From contig NC_035437.2 of the NCBI RefSeq assembly GCF_002127325.2, forward strand, positions 109,892,321 through 109,956,320: 64,000 nt of DNA, read 5' to 3'. Source of the DNA: Helianthus annuus (taxonomy: Eukaryota; Streptophyta; Magnoliopsida; Asterales; Asteraceae). The translations under genes and the position numbers were made by a program. Positions 58,390 to 64,000 of this stretch are shown here, piece by piece (the first letter of the stretch is position 1; the number at the start of each line of letters is the position of its first letter). The notes beneath the pieces are model-generated. The model saw only the letters and a program-made list of their open reading frames with translations. It had not been told where the DNA came from and did no database searches.

Positions 58390-61300
58390 TGTCATACCCT
58401 GACTTTTGTGGAAGCGTGGTCATTTGGTGTGACCTCTTAATACCATAGCAATCAATCACAACAATGCTATATGATAAAAACACGAGATGTTTATCCATTA
58501 ACAAAGTTTAGAAACTACCACAATACCATTGTTTGAAACATCCATACCGAATTAAGTTACAAACCATGACGTGTTTAAACGAGTTCACGAAGACTCAACA
58601 AAAGTACTTAAATAAAACCTGAGTTTAGAATCATGTATCCCGTCCAGGATTAGGATACACCCTCTAAACTCAACAACCATGGATAACATCTTTTATTTCA
58701 CTACGTAACTTGACACATGCATACCCTGCCAGATCCACTAGTTCCCTGGAATACATGTAGTTTGAAAAATCAACAAAAGTTGAGCGAGTTCATGTGTATG
58801 TGAGTATGTATAAACCTTTGTAAACAGTGAATGCATGTATGTCCCGGTATGATTGCAAACAAGGAAAAGATCACTAATGGTTTGCAAGGCCACTGATATG
58901 TGTGACGGTGTAGGAAGACTCAAACCTAGCAAAGTTGTACCGGGCTTCTGGCTGGAAGGCATAGTCATCACTATGGGCCACCCCGGCCTCATGGGTGTGG
59001 GCTCGCTACACCCAAATAGATCTATCACTCATGCCCCTCGGTCCTGATACGAGGATTAATGGTCCCAAGTATCCGCCTACCCTATCACATGATCTATGGT
59101 TCTTTCCCATACCAATAGTATTGTAAGTATCCCTTTGTAACATGTATTTCACCCTAGAAGTAAATAAACAAAACAGTTTAAAGAAAAGGGGGACATGAAC
59201 TCACAGTAGTGCGTCTTCAGTATCGTAACTCAAACTCTGTCAGCTACACGACAACCTACAACGTACTAATGTCTATTAGACGAACGGGTCGTGCCTTGGC
59301 TTAGAGTTTAATGTTTTGAGTTGCGTTCTTAAGTTATTCCAAATTATAATTATTTGTTAAAATAACAATTTATTTTAACTTTATATTGTATTTGGTTTTG
59401 GAATAATTGTTTAATCAATATTTTTGTGACAATACTTCTTAAGTATATATTTCCATATTTCCTTCCCAAGGATGGGGGTAATTTATATATGTATATTTGT
59501 AGTTCCGAAAATATATTTTTAAGTCCCACTTAGAAAATATATAACCTATTTGTTAAAAATAATGTATTCCATAATATATATTTTTCCCCAAAAATAACAT
59601 ATTTTTACTTCTTGTTCCTAGAACAATATTTAACAAAAATATATTTGTAAAAGTGTTTTTCGGAATATTTCATAAGTTACGTTTTTGCATTCGGTTTCAC
59701 AATATCAAGTGTGTAACTTAAATATTTTATTCCTTGCGATTTTTGGTACTATTTTGGAGTTGTAATTGTCATGGTATTCGTTAAGCTATATTATTTTACC
59801 ATAAGGTAATATAACTATTCCACCAAGTAAGCAAATATTCACACAAGCGTTTTATTAATAAATATATATTCTAAATATATATTTGTCCATTTTTATTTAT
59901 AAAAACCAACCTCCGATACTTTGTATTTTTGTAACAAAACCTATGGCGAAGTTTATTTTGAAAAACAATGTTAAAAACATACTTGTAAACACTTGTTAGA
60001 AAATATTTCCTAAGTGTTTGAATTTTTAGAAAATTTCTCCGTAGTTTCCTTTGTAAATGGAGGAGTCCATGCTATTAAAGCATACCATTTTCTTTTCAAA
60101 AATCATTCCAACAATCAATAATCAAACTACACTTCCCAAGTGCAAAAATTATACAATGTATATAACAACATGAACATGAACTTTCACAAAAACACGTAGT
60201 AACTTGGTAACATGTTTAGTAGACTTAGTTACCCCTTGAAGTGTGTTTGTTTCTTAATAAACTTCCTTCTTGAAAATTTTAGATGTTTACAACTTGTAAA
60301 CGTATTCTACAAAAATTATTCTTTTGAACTCTTCTTGTAAATAAAGTGCTCTTACACTTATTTTACCACAAAAAACAACGTATATTTATGTAAGAATCAA
60401 GTTCTACTAAAAATCATATTTTGAACTCGGTTTTCTTGGAAAATTATTCATAAATCTTAGATTCACAAAATTACTAGCTCACTTTATTTACTATTTTTCA
60501 AGAAATAATTTTATTTTCAAGTTCCTGTTCATAAGTGAGGATGATCTTCTTGGGTTAACATATAATCATCCTCTAACTTGCTAGATCATGCGTTTAATCA
60601 CAATCTAGCAAGCTCCTTATGATGATCAACATCATAATCTCAAGTAAATAACAATCAAGTGTCATACATGTACTTAACAACATTGTTTTAACAAGATTTC
60701 ATCATTTTTAAGCTTCATGTTTATGATTCTTGTTTAAGTCTTTTAGTGTTCTTGTGATTCATAACAATGTACATCTTTTTAACCAACAAAATAAGAAATA
60801 AAAACTAGTAACAAGAAGCTTACAACTAGCTTAAAGGCTAGGGAAGATCACTAGAGAAAAAGATGAAGAAAATGGTGGATGAAAGCTATGGATGAAGGTT
60901 CTTCAAGTTCTTCAAACACCAAGCTCCATGTAACACCTTCTTGCACTTCAAATGAGCTTGAAAATGGAAGAATGATGGTGTTTGCAAGGTGGTGGTGGTG
61001 GTGGCAATATGTAGAGCCGAGAGGGGGATAGAGAGTATGAGGGAGTGGAGTGGTGAAAGTTGTGAAGTTGTTAGATATGAAATGATCTTGTGATCTTGGC
61101 CACCATACTAATAATCTTCTACTCAATATCATGGCAAGTAAATCAAGCAAGTTATCTAATAAAATATTGAAATGAAATCTAGTGATGGGGTCCTCCACTT
61201 GGGCCGTAAATCATAAGGGGGGGGGGGTAAATTGTAACTTGTAATGGTAAGTGGGTAAATGGTTAGGATGTTAAGTGTAAAAATCTAGTGTTTTATGTGT

Positions 61301-61977
61301 ATGGCACATTATATAGTGTGTTGGGGTATTCGGGGACCATAACTAGTTCAAAAATAATAAAACAATGTATTTGGTAAAATTTTGGTGTTCCGGGTAATGT
61401 CTGGTTGTTCGGTTTAATACCGGTTCGTTAAAGCGCTATGTTGCACCGTATAGTGTCTTTTATGTAACTTTTTGTGACACTTTTAATTCCCAACATTTAG
61501 GAAAACACTCAGGACCATTTAGTCAATTTTCTGCATAATACTAGTATGTTAAAATGCTGAATGTTAATGATTAATGCAGAATTCTGCACTTTGAGTGGGT
61601 TTTAGGCACTTTCTGGCACTTAAACTATCACCTAGTGACGCAGTTTTATGGTCCTTACTTCCCTACACCCCATACTAGTGTAGCACCTTGTCTCTGGCTC
61701 ATACTGGGCCTCAAAACACTGTCTGTCTATATACTAACACTGTCAGTATATTTCTGAGTTATCCACTAACTGTGCTAACTGTGCTTTGTGCATCAAGTAT
61801 GTCACTAAAGTTTGTATGTAATAAATGGTGTGACAATATGAAATGTGATGCACATGTATGTATGATACAGGAATCGTAAAGCAGTTTATATCATTAGTTG
61901 AAATCAAGCACAATCATTAAGCACAAATTTAATATTAATTAATTGTACGGATACTTGTAATTATGAGGGTTGTCACA
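58390..61977 (-). repeat. 3' LTR of a second gypsy element (3.6 kb)
   Basis: On the - strand it starts TGTGACAACCCTC at 61977 and ends AGGGTATGACA at 58390. It is preceded on that strand by the polypurine tract AACAGGGGGAGAA (61978-61990) and the pol gene, which fixes it as the 3' LTR. The start TGTGACAAyCC is shared with the gypsy LTR at 9899, so the families are related. Small open frames inside (for example 60851-61198) have no recognisable product. A G-run is at about 61218-61227. Confidence 0.85.
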
Positions 61978-61999
61978 TTCTCCCCCTGTTAAGAAAATT

Positions 62000-64000
62000 T
62001 CATCTCGAAATTTTAGCTCTGCTACTAGATGCAGGGGTCTGGGGGAATAAATGTGGGTATTTGGCCTTCATGAGATCCTCACGCTCCCACGTGAATTCTG
62101 GGCCATGTCGTGCATTCCATCGAACCTTGATGAGTTTGACACTACTCCTGCGTGTCTTGTTAACCTTCCAATCAATAACCTCAATGGGTTCATCAGTGAA
62201 ATGGAGTGTGTCATCAATGTGAACTTCGTCGGCAGGAATGACCACTGTCTCTTGAGTTGGACTCTTTTTCAGATTTGATACATGAAATGTATCATGAACG
62301 CCATTAAGTTCAGCAGGTAAGTCCAACTTGAATGCTACAAGACCAATCCTTTTCAGGATTTTAAATGGACCAATGTATCTGGGGTTCAACTTCCCACGCT
62401 TCCCAAAGCGTGCCACACCCTTCCAGGGTGAAAACTTCAACAAAACCATATCTCCCACCTCAAATTCCAGAGGTTTCCTTCTTCGGTCCGCATAACTCTT
62501 CTGACGATCATGAGCCGCTTTAATGCGCTCTCGAATCTGGAAAATCTTGTCAGTCGTTTCCTGGACCAATTCCGGGCCAACAAGCTGTCTATCACCCGCA
62601 TCAGCCCAGCATAATGGTGATCGACACTTGCGTCCATAGAGAGCTTCGAACAGTGCGGCCTGAATGCTTGCCTGATAACTGTTGTTGTATGAAAATTCAA
62701 CCAATGGAAGGTGAGTGTCCCAACTTCCACCTAAATCCATTACGCAAGCTCGCAACATGTCTTCTAATGTTTGAATCGTTCGTTCACTTTGTTCGTCTGT
62801 TTGCGAGTGAAAGGCAGTACTCAGATTCAACTGAGAACCAAAAGCTTCTTGGAAGGATTGCCAGATCCTTGACACGAATCTTCCATCTCTATCAGAGATA
62901 ATCGAGAGAGGCACTCCATGTCGTGCAACAATCTCTCTCAGGTATAGCTCAGCTAGCTTACTCGTGTTGTGTTTTTCCTTGATTGCCAAAAAGTGTGCAG
63001 ATTTCGTTAAACGGTCTACAATTACCCAAATCGTATCATGGCCCTTGAGCGTCCGTGGCAATTTCGTTATGAAGTCCATAGAGATCTGCTCCCATTTCCA
63101 CTGGGGTATTTCAGGTTGTTGCAAAAGAACTGAAGGCTTCTGGTATTCGGCCTTTACCTTGGCGCAAGTTAAACATTTGCCAACATATATCGCAACGTCG
63201 CCTTTCATCCTCGGCCACCAATAAAAATCCTTTAGATCTTGGTACATTTTATCCAATCCTGGATGGATCGAGTACCGTGATTTATGAGCTTCATCAAAAA
63301 TAACATTTCTCAAGCCACCAAACAAGGGAACCCAAATTCGTTTCATGAAGCACAACGTTCCTTCCCCGTTTGGTACCAACTGCTTCTCTATCCCACGGAG
63401 ATACTCATTCTCAAGATTCCTTTCTTTAAAAGCTTCTCTCTGCGTGGCACGAATGCGCAATGAGAGGTCTGATTGAACAATCATTTCCAAAGCCTTAACC
63501 CTTATGGGCTTGATCCTTTCTTTCCGACTCAGGGCATCGGCAACCACATTCGCATTCCTTGGGTGATACTTAATCTCACAATCATAACCATTCAATAGCT
63601 CAACCCAGTGTCTTTGCCCCATGTTAAGATCTTTTTGATCGAAGATATACTGTAGGCTCTTGTGATCAGTATAGATTGTACATCGCGTGCCATATAAGTA
63701 ATGTCGCCAGATCTTTAAAGCAAATACCACCGCGCCCAATTCCAAATCATGCGTGGTGTAATTTTTCTCGTGGACTTTCAACTGGCGAGATACATATGCT
63801 ATAACCTTCTGACGCTGCATTAGTACACATCCCAGACCCTGACGCGAGGCGTCGCAATATACCACGAAGTCATCCGTGCCTTCGGGTAGAGATAAAATTG
63901 GCGCGTCACAAAGCTTGTTTTTCAACAACTGGAAAGCTTCTTCCTGCTTGTCTCCCCAATCATACTTCTCGTCGTTTTGTGTGAGGGAAGTCAAAGGTTG
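62000..64000 (-). CDS. Second gypsy Pol, C-terminal part (runs off the right edge)
   Basis: An open frame of at least 664 residues starts beyond the window and ends at 62000. It holds the end of reverse transcriptase, RNase H ([20 protein letters not shown]), the integrase finger ([20 protein letters not shown] to CLTCAKVKAEYQ), the integrase core (MDFITKLP, IISDRDGRF, EQSERTIQ) and a tail with [17 protein letters not shown] in frame. It is a diverged relative of the element at 9969-14737. The otherwise conserved integrase stretch [12 protein letters not shown] reads FHSQTDEQSERT here; these substitutions hint at decay even though the frame is open. No stop or frameshift is seen in the part present. 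Confidence 0.92.
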   Translation of the reverse strand, partial: QPLTSLTQNDEKYDWGDKQEEAFQLLKNKLCDAPILSLPEGTDDFVVYCDASRQGLGCVLMQRQKVIAYVSRQLKVHEKNYTTHDLELGAVVFALKIWRHYLYGTRCTIYTDHKSLQYIFDQKDLNMGQRHWVELLNGYDCEIKYHPRNANVVADALSRKERIKPIRVKALEMIVQSDLSLRIRATQREAFKERNLENEYLRGIEKQLVPNGEGTLCFMKRIWVPLFGGLRNVIFDEAHKSRYSIHPGLDKMYQDLKDFYWWPRMKGDVAIYVGKCLTCAKVKAEYQKPSVLLQQPEIPQWKWEQISMDFITKLPRTLKGHDTIWVIVDRLTKSAHFLAIKEKHNTSKLAELYLREIVARHGVPLSIISDRDGRFVSRIWQSFQEAFGSQLNLSTAFHSQTDEQSERTIQTLEDMLRACVMDLGGSWDTHLPLVEFSYNNSYQASIQAALFEALYGRKCRSPLCWADAGDRQLVGPELVQETTDKIFQIRERIKAAHDRQKSYADRRRKPLEFEVGDMVLLKFSPWKGVARFGKRGKLNPRYIGPFKILKRIGLVAFKLDLPAELNGVHDTFHVSNLKKSPTQETVVIPADEVHIDDTLHFTDEPIEVIDWKVNKTRRSSVKLIKVRWNARHGPEFTWEREDLMKAKYPHLFPQTPASSSRAKISR

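Noticed and set aside
60851..61198. 115-residue - strand frame in the 3.6-kb LTR
   Set aside because: Internal to an LTR; CAC/CAT-rich simple sequence; no family.

Overview
The window is plant nuclear DNA. It is AT-rich, its genes have introns with GT/AG borders, and most of it is nested transposable elements: gypsy and copia LTR retrotransposons with initiator-Met tRNA primer sites, Helitrons, a hAT MITE and foldback elements. The host genes are plant-specific (B3-domain and AP2/ERF transcription factors). The very long gypsy LTRs and the style of the Gag-like fragments fit a eudicot with a large genome, perhaps Asteraceae. The species is inference.

Left part (1-28250). An old gypsy LTR (240-3277, + strand) and a second LTR-like fragment abut a truncated three-domain B3 gene (copy C, 3762-4731, - strand). 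Next is a second B3 gene (copy A, - strand) whose second coding exon is split by a complete gypsy element (7301-27900, target duplication TAGAT). The gypsy 5' LTR is itself split by a complete, apparently intact copia element (15769-25769, target duplication CGTAC). The copia LTRs look identical. The gypsy LTRs differ at about six sites by eye, so both insertions look recent, copia after gypsy.

Middle part (28251-42760). On the - strand lie Helitron-type genes: a helicase C-terminal half with an in-frame stop, separated N-terminal exons of a possibly related gene, and an apparently complete RPA70-like gene (32182-34756). Just upstream of the RPA gene sits a separate + strand non-autonomous Helitron (34837-38003). 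It has a classic terminal hairpin and CTAG end and carries fragments of two host genes, the KIX region of MED15 and an AIF-like FAD oxidoreductase. A third B3 paralogue (copy B, 39128-41652) follows, with a repeated leader. A Helitron-like 5' terminus in the same orientation lies at 42760, so the B3 genes and the RPA/helicase genes may have travelled as one very large Helitron.

Right part (42761-64000). This is repeat-rich and gene-poor: a decayed Gag-like pseudogene, a Helitron 3' terminus, a GGTACCG-type array, a hAT MITE with perfect 8-bp target duplication, a small unknown broken ORF, a 20-bp minisatellite, a foldback element containing a solo copia LTR, a second inverted-repeat element, and a SINE-like sequence. 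The one clearly intact conventional host gene is an ERF group IX transcription factor (56904-57587, - strand). The window ends in a second gypsy element with a 3.6-kb LTR (58390-61977) and a pol gene running off the right edge.
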